64,000 nucleotides of DNA from Rotaria socialis (Eukaryota; Rotifera; Eurotatoria; Philodinida; Philodinidae), in assembly GCA_905331475.1 (NCBI GenBank), contig CAJNYU010002801.1, positions 62,001 to 126,000 on the forward strand, in the 5' to 3' direction. The stretch's first letter is position 1, and every line of letters begins with the position of its first letter. The notes under the pieces were generated by a model. That model was not told the DNA's origin, did no database searches, and saw only the letters and a list, made by a program, of their open reading frames with translations. Position numbers and translations under genes: made by a program. This document shows, piece after piece, positions 54,701-64,000 of the stretch.

Positions 54701-56260
54701 TTATTCAGGAAACTCTTTCAATTAGTTTGCTGTATGACTGGAAAATTTCTAGGCAATTATTTTATTACACTTTATATATTTGGAAAGTAAGCGAACGTGT
54801 TTTGTTTTTGTCTATCTTTTCAAGAAATAATTGTTCTGTTTTTATTTTCCAAAAAAGGCTGTATTATATTTGCAATGTTATTTTACAAATATGTTTATTG
54901 AATATATTTCTGGGAACGAATTTTTTAAAATTCGGCTTTGAACGTGTTAAATTATTTCGTTACGGACTCAATCAGCCAGAATCAAAATATTTTCCTCGAG
55001 AAACATTCTGTGATTTTTATGTACGCGAACCATTACGCGGTGGAGAACCATTACAAAGAATTACTGTCCAATGCGTACTAACTGTTAATCTTTTCAATCA
55101 GGTAAAGTTACTGCTACATGTCTTATTTATTGATTCGGTTTAAATCTAAAAGTCTTGTCAAAACATAACTCTTTCATACTTATGAGATTAAAACATAGAG
55201 CTTTTAGAACAGAAGAAGTTGCCATTAAGATCGTACTGTTTATGATACTGTTTTAATAAAAAACAGCTTCTATGTTAAGATGCCGATAAGAAATATTCGC
55301 CAATGTTAAAAATCGCAGTTCTGCGATAGTTTTCATTGACCCGATGGTATGCGTAAATTTGATTCATTGCCTAAGCCAACATATCTTCAGCTGATTAAAG
55401 TGTATTAGTAGATAGAGATAGAGATCTTCGGAAGTCTTCAAATGATTTATATTCTTAAAGTCTCTTGAGTCATTATACCATATTACAATTCTCTGTTGTG
55501 CATTGTCATCAAATAAAATATTTTTCAAAAAATAAAATGTATCAGTAAAATGCAACAACCTGTAAAGAGTGCACATATTTACTCTCATAGTTCGGTATGC
55601 CTTATCAATCCTTTTGTTGACAAAAGGAAATTCCACAATCGTTATGTAAATATTTGTTTGTTGTTTTAGCAAATCTTCACTTTACTTTGGATTTGGTTCG
55701 TTGTTCTATTTTTTCTCAATATTTATTCTCTATGCTCGTGGATTGGACGTCTTGCTATATATAAAAATCGACATAATTTTATACAATCGCGTCTTACGCG
55801 TATATCACGCCTTGAAATTCCACGTTTTCGCATCGACTTTAAACATGCTACACGCGAAAAAGGTGATTATGTACATGAAGCACTTATACGAGCGTTCATA
55901 ACGGAATATTTAGAACAAGACGGATACTTTTTCATACGCATGCTAACAGTTAACGTCTCTGATTTTATCGTACAAGAAATCCTTGAAAAATTGTGGGCTC
56001 ACTATGTAATGCGATATGGTGAAAGAGATGCTACTATTGCTGAGTTATCTTATTGTAGCACTCGATCAGAAGAATCAACTTCGGCAGTTACTTCAACGAA
56101 TTATCGTATGCAACGTATAGCTGATGAATTTAGAGGCGCAAGTGATGCTAAGCGAAAATATTTAAAGCAGCTTTCTGAAGTTGGAGCATTTTTACCAGAA
56201 CCAATGACGACAAATGAGGCAATCTCAAGCTCAAATCAACAGAAGAAACAACAAGTTTAG
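51708..56260 (+). CDS. Innexin (gap-junction channel protein)
   Basis: Four exons, join(51708..51994,54433..54786,54858..55101,55670..56260), 491 residues, all phases consistent. The innexin signature YYQWTPF is present just before TM2. Four membrane segments are seen: TM1 TVALLVLFATITATKQF, TM2 FIILLMALFFYIPRLVWRAL, TM3 around VILQICLLNIFLGTNF and TM4 TLLWIWFVVLFFLN. Extracellular loop 1 has two cysteines (ECWNRANF ... NQICYISS), as does loop 2 (ETFCDFYV ... VQCVLT), as the family requires for docking. The C-terminal cytoplasmic tail is about 170 residues and ends in a Gln/Lys-rich stretch. Innexins form hexameric gap junctions or hemichannels in invertebrates. Intron 1 is 2.4 kb, exceptionally long here, and contains two inverted-repeat elements. 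Confidence 0.95.
53130..53600. mobile_element. Foldback miniature element in innexin intron 1
   Basis: A 471-bp palindromic element with arms of about 230 bp that are nearly identical. Termini are CTCTGAAAAAAATAAAGGAG and its complement, bordered by TA on both sides. Short internal words CAGAACC and GGTTCTG recur more than ten times within the arms. The frames that cross it mirror one another and are not genes. The element is non-autonomous, TA-targeting and young by arm identity. Confidence 0.88.
54025..54245. repeat. Inverted repeat in innexin intron 1
   Basis: Left arm 54025-54056 (AAACCCCGCTACAGAATAG...) and right arm 54212-54245 are imperfect complements over about 33 bp, sharing GAATAGAAGCC and AAACCCC. 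It may be another small miniature element of about 220 bp; no target duplication could be settled. Confidence 0.6.
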
Positions 56261-58023
56261 TCTTTTGTTTTCTTGCTTTTGAGAGACAAAGTAATATGTA
56301 ATTATTGAATAAATTTACAAAATAAAACTTGAAAATTTCAACAAATACCTAAGCTCTCTTAGTTTCCAATCTTTGCATTCGCGGACACATCATTAGAAAC
56401 GAGGCCGACTTCGTCTTCAAGATTTAAATAAAATGTGAGATTATGAAAAACTCGACAAAATTAAAGTCGTAGACAAGAGGAAATATGGACAGTCACTATG
56501 AACGAACGCTTCGAATAAATGCATACAGTTATACATTTCAGACACTAGAGATGAGAATTTGAAGTATGATTCATTGTCTCTAGTGCTTGAACCACGATTA
56601 TATGTTGTTTGTAAAAACCAATGTATTATAAGTTATCTTCAGAATTTTCATACGCATCCGAAGAATCTAACTGTTGTAGATTACGCAAGTGTCGATAGTC
56701 TGTAAGCGACGCGTTTCAATGACGAATGTATAAAGCTTGACAGCAATATCCTGATTTTCTCAAAAAGTCTGACTTAGGACTAAATAGTCTGAACTTATTC
56801 ACGGTTCCTAGTTCCTGTCGTGACTAAGACATTGATGGATGTCATGGTATCTATAATAGATTTAGACATATGAGCAAATGGTCAATACTGGGTGGACTTT
56901 CTGAGAAGCACATTAGTCTTGAACGTCTTCGATAGGGGTTTTGTCGAACATATTGCAACAAAACAAGGTGAATTCACGCCTGGACTACTCTACAGTCCAT
57001 TAACATTCTTTGTTCGTCTAGTTCAGGACGTTCATGTTATTAGTTAAATCTAGTCTATTCGAAATATATACACTGAAATGGATTCGTTGATGCTATATAA
57101 CAACTGCCACGGCAGCCTTAACCATGATCAACAAGAAAGTGTTACAGTGAAAAGAAATGATTAAATAAAACTCAACAATTCTACTCTGAGTGATTCATCG
57201 AATTGGAAGAATTTTATTTATTGTTGCATTATTACCACTCAATAGCTCAGCATCATTGAAGAAAACTCAATTATAACTTTCACATATATATGATACCAAC
57301 AATCAGCGAATCTAAAGCTCTATACGAGTATTTTTCAACCATTTGAATTCTCCATTGTAACTGCAATTCATCAGAAGAATTAATAGTAGAATGGATGTCG
57401 GTGGGATATTCGCTTTTTCTATAGACTGTAAAGTAATGAAGAAAAATTTCATGCGGAGCACATTCCTTTTCACTCGAATGAAATTAGTGCTTCGCGTTTA
57501 CCTATTTCATTTCAAAAATATTTTATGAATTGAAAGAAGTCTCCGCCTTGACATTGTGTAAAATGCAAGATCATGCAATAGCGGCACCTTTCACTAAAAT
57601 GATTGCGAAGCTTAAAGATAGTGTTACATTTCAAACTTTCACTTGTTTTGTAACTTAGGTATCTTGTAAAATTGAAACATGTAATATTAATATTAAAAAA
57701 TTTTCCTCTAAATATTCTAATACACCCTTTCTGTATTATACCGAAATCACACCATCGGCAAGCAACGATGAAAATGATGATGAACTACAATTAATATTTT
57801 AATTCAAATTGAGTCATAATCGCATTGTTTTTCTTTGAGTTTGTAAAATTAGAATGAAGAATTATTGAATTAATATCCATATGACGTACTATCATCCTCA
57901 TGAAGAACAACAAATACTTGCTTTGTGTTGTTTCGATCTTAGCTGATTAAAAAGATTGGACAATGAAATCTCTCGGAATTCAATTTCAATATTATTTATT
58001 GTTATTTTTCAGTCATTCGACTG
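56261..58023. other. Intergenic region
   Basis: Downstream flank of the innexin gene. After the poly(A) signals nothing coding or repetitive was recognised until the FG-GAP fragment. Confidence 0.5.
56308..56325 (+). terminator. Innexin poly(A) signals
   Basis: Two AATAAA hexamers (56308-56313 and about 56320) lie 48-65 bases after the innexin stop codon. Confidence 0.65.
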
Positions 58024-58042
58024 TTGAATCCTAATATGTCAT

Positions 58043-58678
58043 TTGCAACAAAGAGATATCAGTGTCCTTCTTGGATACGGTAATATATCTTTTGCAAATG
58101 AAATTCGATATGGAGCTGACTCGAGTCATTCCTATGTGACTGTTGGGCATTTCAACAACGATAGACAATTGAATATCGCTGTCTCTAATTATGCCAGCAA
58201 GCATGTCAGTATCCTATTTGGATATGGTAATGGATCTTTCGCAGATCAAATTAAGTATTCAATTGTGGTGGGGGCATCTTTTGTGATTGCTACTGACTTC
58301 AATAAAGATATTCGACTGGATATTATTGTCTTTGATAATAGTAAAAGTAGTGGGGATGCAATTTTTGGATATGGCTATGGCTCATTTAAAAATCCAATCG
58401 ATTTTTTTCACTGATCGATCTCCAAAATCCATAGTTATCGGTGATTTTAACAAGGATGGCTTCCTGCATATGACTGTCACTGGCATCTTGGGTAATTACC
58501 TTGTTGTCCTTCTTGAATACGTGAATATACAGTTTTTGAAACAATCCCCGCTCATATCTGTTGATGGATCACAGCCACGATCGTTTGTCATGAGTGATTT
58601 TAATAACAATTTTCCATCGATTTCGCGGTGATAAATGATGGTACTGACAGTTTATCTATTCTCTTACGGACTTGTTAA
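58043..58678 (+). pseudogene. FG-GAP/VCBS repeat protein fragment
   Basis: Tandem copies of a repeat of about 45 residues are readable: SVLLGYGNISFAN, SILFGYGNGSFADQ and AIFGYGYGSFKNP, alternating with VTVGHFNNDRQLNIAV, TDFNKDIRLDI and IGDFNKDGFLHMTV. These GYGNGSF and DFNxDxxLD motifs are the FG-GAP/VCBS beta-propeller blades that are abundant in rotifer and bacterial surface proteins. The frame shifts near 58405 and again near 58610, after which FAVINDGTDSLSILL is readable to a stop at 58678. There is no start, signal peptide or full propeller. It is a decayed 3' or internal fragment. Confidence 0.8.
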
Positions 58679-59716
58679 TGTTAAAATTCTAAATTTATTT
58701 TGTCTTCATAACCTAATTTATACTATCATATAAAATATAATTATTGTTTAAATGTTCAAATATTTGTCTGAGAACACAATTTTCGATTATAAAAATATGA
58801 CGTCTGATAAAATTGCTGAAAAACTAAAAGTTTTCATACAGCTCAATAATCTTCTATTCATATCTTCTTCTTCTTGATAGATCACACGAAATATTCTATG
58901 GTTCTCATTAATTATTGAAATAGAATATATTTGCGTATCCAATTTAAAATGATTCAGTAAATTGAAGTAGTGAGGACTAGATCTGAACGATCGCAAAAGA
59001 AATCTGCAATTTTTTAATTCACGAACTATTGTAGAAAAAAGTACTTTGATACCCTTGAACTGCATTATTGCTTGCTAGATCATGAGTCTCTTATAAAATA
59101 ATAAAGCCAATTTCGTTAGCTACATTTTCTCGGATGCTTCATCTTGTAGATCGTTGGACATATATGAGAAAATTCGATGAATCTGACACAGAATTGCCGT
59201 TGAATATATGACTATGAATAGGTACTTTTTTCCTTGATCCCTCTATCTTCTGTTCAGTAGTAAAGATATTTAATTATATGAGTGTTTGTCTGTGGAACCC
59301 TTCCTAAAATTCATACCTCCATCCTTAAATATTCGTAAAACATTGTATGAATTCAATTGAATGATATATAAAACGTTGTGATCATTGCACTATACTATTA
59401 TGAACTACATTTTAATGATGACAATAGAGCATCTTGGCAACAAAATTTATCTAGTTGTGTTGATGAGCTAATTTCAAGTGTTCGTTGAATTTACAAAATA
59501 AATTCTTCAGTATCATTGTGATGTCATAAGACTTCAGATAGTTAAAAACTATATTCTTTGAAGAGTCAGATAGGTCAACTTTTAAGTATTTCACAAAAAA
59601 CAGAGTTATTTTTAATTGATTTTATTTATTTGCTGAAAAATGTTTACGATACAAAGTGTCAACTATTTTCGTCTTTAACAGAAAATGTTCTTTCTCATGT
59701 TCTTCTTTTTCAACAG
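58679..59716. other. Intergenic region
   Basis: AT-rich spacer downstream of both the FG-GAP fragment and the minus-strand GPCR. Nothing was recognised. Confidence 0.5.
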
Positions 59717-60703
59717 TCAATTTTGTGGGATGGATTCTACCGTATTTGTCTGGTGTGCCGCGACATGTGTCGTGTGTAAAACCTTTGGATAAACTGTTTG
59801 TGTTGTTCGACGCCAACATGGAAAAATATTCTTAATTCGCCATGAACTTTCGATTACAGAAACAAGATAAACAAACGGAAGAAGAAATACAACATAATAC
59901 GCAACAAATTGTGTATACTCTTGAAAATGAGCACTGAATATGTTGGAACTACAGCATAGCTGTGCCAACTCAATAAAAGCAACCGGTATATAAAGCACAC
60001 AATAGAGAGAAGAAATTGACAATAATTGAATTGCCATCTTGCGATGCTTTCGCCACTGAAATGTTTTACGAATGTGACGACTTTTAATTACAACCCGTAC
60101 CAGAAGACTAATGCTACAGATCACAATAGTTATAGCTGGTATTATATCGTGTGCAATAGTATCAAATGTGCCAATAACTTTGTTATTGTGAAAACAGAGC
60201 GGATGGCCACATATTTCTTCTGTATAATCATACGTATTTTTACATGGTGGAGTTATGATGGCAAAGAAATGAAACAATAAGATATATGATACAAGCATTG
60301 TCAAAGGAAGATAATGCATAAGAAAACGTCGTTTGGGTGTAGAATACCAACGATCATGAAAAATAAGTAAATGCCGTTCAATTGATGCCCAAGCAACAAT
60401 CACTGTTGCAATAGTATACAGTGTTTCATCGATAAAGGTCCATATGAGACATAAACTTTCTTTAGGAGGCGAGACAACCGCCAATCGATAGTAATTGAGA
60501 AATAAGGAGATATCTATAAACTCATAGATCAAATTGTTGAATAGAAGAATAACAACAACATGATTATTAATAGCATGCCGTCGAGTCCGATTAGAAAGTA
60601 TGTGATAAAGGATAGCAATTGAACAGCCAATGGATGGAATGTCAGCGATTAGAAATAGCCAAAATCGAACGGTATTAGATATTGCAGAATCTGCGTATTC
60701 CAT
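59717..60703 (-). CDS. Rhodopsin-like G-protein-coupled receptor, intronless
   Basis: One exon, ATG at 60703, 328 residues. Seven hydrophobic segments are visible, including TM1 FWLFLIADIPSIGCSIAILY, TM2 VVVILLFNNLIYEFIDISLF, TM3 LYTIATVIVAWASIERHLLI, TM5 IIPAITIVICSISLLVRVVI and TM6 MAIQLLSISSLYCVLYIPVA. The DRY box at the end of TM3 reads ERH. Cysteines at the top of TM3 (SLCLIW) and in the second loop (EICGHPLC) can form the usual disulfide. TM7 carries FLLPFVYLVS in place of NPxxY. This belongs to the large class A expansions of rotifers; the ligand is unknown. It shares no close sequence with the receptor at 23.7 kb. Confidence 0.85.
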   Translation of the reverse strand: MEYADSAISNTVRFWLFLIADIPSIGCSIAILYHILSNRTRRHAINNHVVVILLFNNLIYEFIDISLFLNYYRLAVVSPPKESLCLIWTFIDETLYTIATVIVAWASIERHLLIFHDRWYSTPKRRFLMHYLPLTMLVSYILLFHFFAIITPPCKNTYDYTEEICGHPLCFHNNKVIGTFDTIAHDIIPAITIVICSISLLVRVVIKSRHIRKTFQWRKHRKMAIQLLSISSLYCVLYIPVAFIELAQLCCSSNIFSAHFQEYTQFVAYYVVFLLPFVYLVSVIESSWRIKNIFPCWRRTTQTVYPKVLHTTHVAAHQTNTVESIPQN

Positions 60704-61086
60704 TATCGAGCGACACCCGTCTTAGCTTTCGATCGTAGAAGAACTATGTAAATGAACAAGTACATAATATGCTACATTAAATATCTTTTCTAAGTACCCA
60801 CGTAAAAAAAGAAAAAATCTTTACGGTACTGAAGTCACGCATTTTCTTTCATTTAGACAGATATTCTAATCAGGTAGAAAAGAAAGAGGCGTTTTTTCGA
60901 ATCATAAAGCCATAGACAAGTGTAATGAATAGGAATCTTCCCAATGCAATACTGAATCGACACATTATTCAATGCTGATTAACACATTTGTCATGGGCAA
61001 ATAATAGATAAAATTATATGAACGAACGACTGCGTGTGGATGCACGAATTCCTAGAGTACAGTCCGCAAGATAGTTTTTGTGAAAC

Positions 61087-61304
61087 GCGACCTGAAAGGA
61101 GTGTTGCCGTGTTTAGGGTAGAAATCTTGCACCCCCTCCCTCCACAGACCGTTACCGACAGGTAATCATCTGTCGGTAACGGTCTGTGATGGGTAAATTT
61201 TACCCATCGCAGATCATTACAGTGAGGTGATTTATCCGTCACAGAGCATTACGGAGGTGCCTTGTCGAAGTCGAACGGAAAGCAGTGTTGAGGTGTTTTA
61301 GGAT
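61087..61304. repeat. Hairpin pair flanked by short direct repeats
   Basis: A perfect 19-bp inverted repeat with an 8-base loop (CACAGACCGTTACCGACAG at 61143-61161; complement at 61170-61188) is followed at once by a second palindrome (GATGGGTAAATTTTACCCATC, 61188-61208). Related words CGCAGATCATTAC and CACAGAGCATTACGG follow. Imperfect direct repeats of about 35 bp (AGGAGTGTTGCCGTGTTT-like at 61087-61121 and AGCAGTGTTGAGGTGTTTT-like at 61269-61304) bracket the unit. Confidence 0.65.
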
Positions 61305-62174
61305 ACACAGTCGGATTCCTGTCACATATATTTTACTTGATGAATTAGCTAAATACGGCATAATTAGTTAATTACCTATAACAGACCCTAACAGATAGGC
61401 ATTGGAACCTTCACAAACGGGTTAGAAAATTCAGGGTGGATAGAGAGGAGCACTTATGATATACTTCGATGAATAGTAGTGGCCGTCTTCGTGCGGTCAA
61501 GGAACACATACAGCTACAATATCAACAAATTTATGATCTACTTGCATTTTTCACTTGTAGGCGATGCATTAAAGTATAATGAAAGAAAAAGTTCAGAAAT
61601 ATATAGAATAATTTGTTTTTCTGATCAGAATTAACAGTTACATCGTGTTTCACATTTTAATGCCAAAGGGATTGCACTAACAGCTTTTCTCTATGAACAA
61701 TGCGCTCATTTGAAGATTTTGCGTACGATGAAAAACAAGTTTTCTACGCCTCTGCTCAATGCTTCGGTAGAAACTCATGAAACATGCAGTAAAGCTATCG
61801 AATTCGACATGGACTTGACTGAAAATTCGAATTTTGAAATGTTTTTCAATCAATTCCTGTCAAATCCGCTAGTTTTATTGCATGTTTGATGAATTTCGAC
61901 TTCAGTGTTGAATAGAGAAAAGAAAATTTGTCATGCTTTATACCAAAAAGATATGCAAACAATTATATTCTTCATAGAGTAAAAAATGTCATCTTTCATA
62001 CCATGCTATAGGTATTGGGGCGTCCTTAGCATGCGCTCTATTTCACGCATTATAATTCATTCAAATTATCATCCGTATAAAATGTGCTGATATATTTATG
62101 TATTGCAATAGACTAAACTAAACATCATATTATAATACATGATATAAGTTGCCTTATGAGACAGTTCGCGTAAC

Positions 62175-62501
62175 CACGGTTGCCACCTGATGAAGTCCAA
62201 AAAGCGGAAAATATCGGAAACAAAAAAAGAAAAAGCGGGAAAAAAAAGCGGAAGCTTATATTGTTGCGGATTTGTGGTGCTTCTGAGAATATTAGGCATT
62301 TTTTTCATATTTATTGAATTTCTTTTTATTTCATCAAAGTTTCAAAACATAAAAGAATGATGGCTCACAGTATTTGTGAACAATAAGTAAGAATTGATTC
62401 AATAATATCAAATATTATTCTGTACGTAGGTTTGATATGCAACACGTTTTATACGAAAAAGCGGAAACTTTCCGCAAAAAGCGGACGACGTGGCAACGCT
62501 G
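62175..62501. mobile_element. hAT-like miniature element, 327 bp
   Basis: Ends are CACGGTTGCCACC (left) and, in reverse complement, CAGCGTTGCCACG (right), followed on both sides by AAAAAGCGGA-type subterminal words. The flanks CGCGTAAC (62167-62174) and CTCGCAAC (62502-62509) agree at six of eight positions, suggesting an old 8-bp hAT target duplication. There is no coding capacity. Confidence 0.55.
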
Positions 62502-64000
62502 CTCGCAACTCACACACACATCCTATGATTCAGGCGTGGCTTACGCGGACTGGCTCTTATTCTATAATTAGGTTCATCTACCAACGCATTCTAATATATT
62601 AAAAATTTCATGCATGAGAATGGCTAAAAATATTTATTCACGCATATATTTTATATTCTTTAACGTTTTTTTAGCCCTCTAAGTCATCTCAACGCATCCG
62701 CTCGTATTTCTCAATTAAAGTCCAAAGATGATAATTTCCCAGTGTACTTTTGAACGATCAAATATTATAATTGACTGACATATATTGTGATTAATAAAAT
62801 TTGATCTGAAAACAATACATTGGGTGTTGCATTTCTTTCTATCGTTGGATACAGGGAATTGTACCTTAATTATTTTTTAGAGAATAAATAAACATCTATC
62901 ACGATTTGAATGATTTTGATACAACCAACTAATAGAAATAAACAATAAACATTTCGTGTCAATGGTGAATCGACAGATATATATACTGTAAAAAGATAAG
63001 TGTAATATTAGTAAGCCTAATTTTTGTTTATGAATATGAAACGGTTTATAGAACTAATGAATCCTAAAAATGCCTATTCAAAAGGGTTTTTTTCTTTTCC
63101 ACACTTTCGCTGCGGAACGAATTCGATCAACTAACTTACGTTTTATGATAAATGACACGATGGATATTTTATTTTGATGAAAGCGTGATAGAATTGCTGT
63201 TCGATATACGCAGCTGCAGTTGGGAAACAGAAACGTTGCACACTATTTTATTTCATCATGGTATTTCAGTGTTTCTTTCCTATCAAAGTAAATGTTGATT
63301 TCATATCACATGGTTGGTTCTTTTAGGATGAAGACACTCCAAAAATAATTTCTATAAAAAGCTGTTCAGCATTTGAACACTGTCAATATTAGAATAATAC
63401 GGGACTCGGAAGCAATATAAAATGAAAGCCCTACAAATGACATAATGGGACGAGAAAAAAGTAAAGCCTTTGATTTTCCATTCTCAGCAATTACGTCTGC
63501 CTCAAAAAAATTGAATAGGTTTTTCGTAACGTAACATAACCATAATAATGTAATGCATCATTAAAAGCAATTTTGATGACAAAAATATAAATCTATGGTG
63601 GAACTGTAGAAAACGACAGCTTTGCGCTCTTACTTTTGGGACATCCTGCAAATGCTCGATGAGAAACCCTGAAAAATATTTGTTGCATGAAAATATGTAG
63701 CGATCATCAAAACAATGTTTCTCTCTTCGAACTTTCTTTATCTATTGTCTACAAAATAGAAATCTATCCAATCTCATTTGCTGTGTCTGCTTCGTTTTAG
63801 CGCTCTTAATAAAAATTTCTTATTTCTCTGAGATTATCTTGCATGCCATTTACAATACATGGATCTATAAGATTTTATTTGTGACTTCTATCCTCACAAA
63901 ATCAACTTCCATATTTCAAATAACTCATGATTATATAGAAAATATCTTCAACACATATTATGATTAACGACAATATTAGCTGGAAGTATCCAGACATTTC
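62502..64000. other. Gene-free right end
   Basis: AT-rich sequence to the window edge. No coding frame of useful length, repeat or RNA gene was recognised. Confidence 0.5.

Overview
The window looks like nuclear DNA of a small invertebrate, most likely a bdelloid rotifer; the genus cannot be fixed from sequence alone. It is strongly AT-rich. Genes are compact, with many GT..AG introns of 50-100 bp. Bacterial-type genes sit beside clear animal genes, and there are rhodopsin-like GPCRs, FG-GAP/VCBS fragments and TGTGGG-like tracts. No tRNA, rRNA or CRISPR array was seen. All introns and exon joins given here were read by eye from splice consensus plus reading phase.

Layout. 0-19 kb is accessory in character: a carotenoid-biosynthesis (DUF422/CruF-type) gene cut by the left edge, a secreted trypsin with a Thr-rich tail, a small SleB-type cell-wall hydrolase, a bacterial-type papain-family (C1) peptidase with introns, and a 1065-residue single-exon protein that joins a dynamin-like GTPase, a hydrophobic membrane segment, a Ser/Thr kinase and a RING finger. 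Dispersed repeats, hAT-like elements and hairpin sequences lie between them. 19.9-25.5 kb carries a nuclear receptor (minus) and a GPCR (plus).

28-56 kb is a conserved animal block: a seven-PDZ GRIP homologue (28.1-35.9 kb) with several alternative first exons, a convergent gene for a protein with six CxxC pairs (36.0-37.5 kb, minus), an AHCYL/IRBIT homologue (41.8-49.1 kb), again with alternative first exons, and an innexin (51.7-56.3 kb) whose first intron holds a near-perfect foldback element. 56-64 kb is gene-poor: a decayed FG-GAP/VCBS gene, an intact intronless GPCR on the minus strand, hairpin repeats and a hAT-like miniature element.

How the genes relate. There are no operons. GRIP (receptor scaffold), AHCYL/IRBIT (a regulator of IP3 receptors and ion transporters in animals), innexin (gap junctions) and the two GPCRs all belong to cell signalling and membrane physiology, but their adjacency need not be functional. 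The bacterial-type genes are separate acquisitions by inference. The GTPase-kinase-RING fusion is the best candidate for an undescribed protein.
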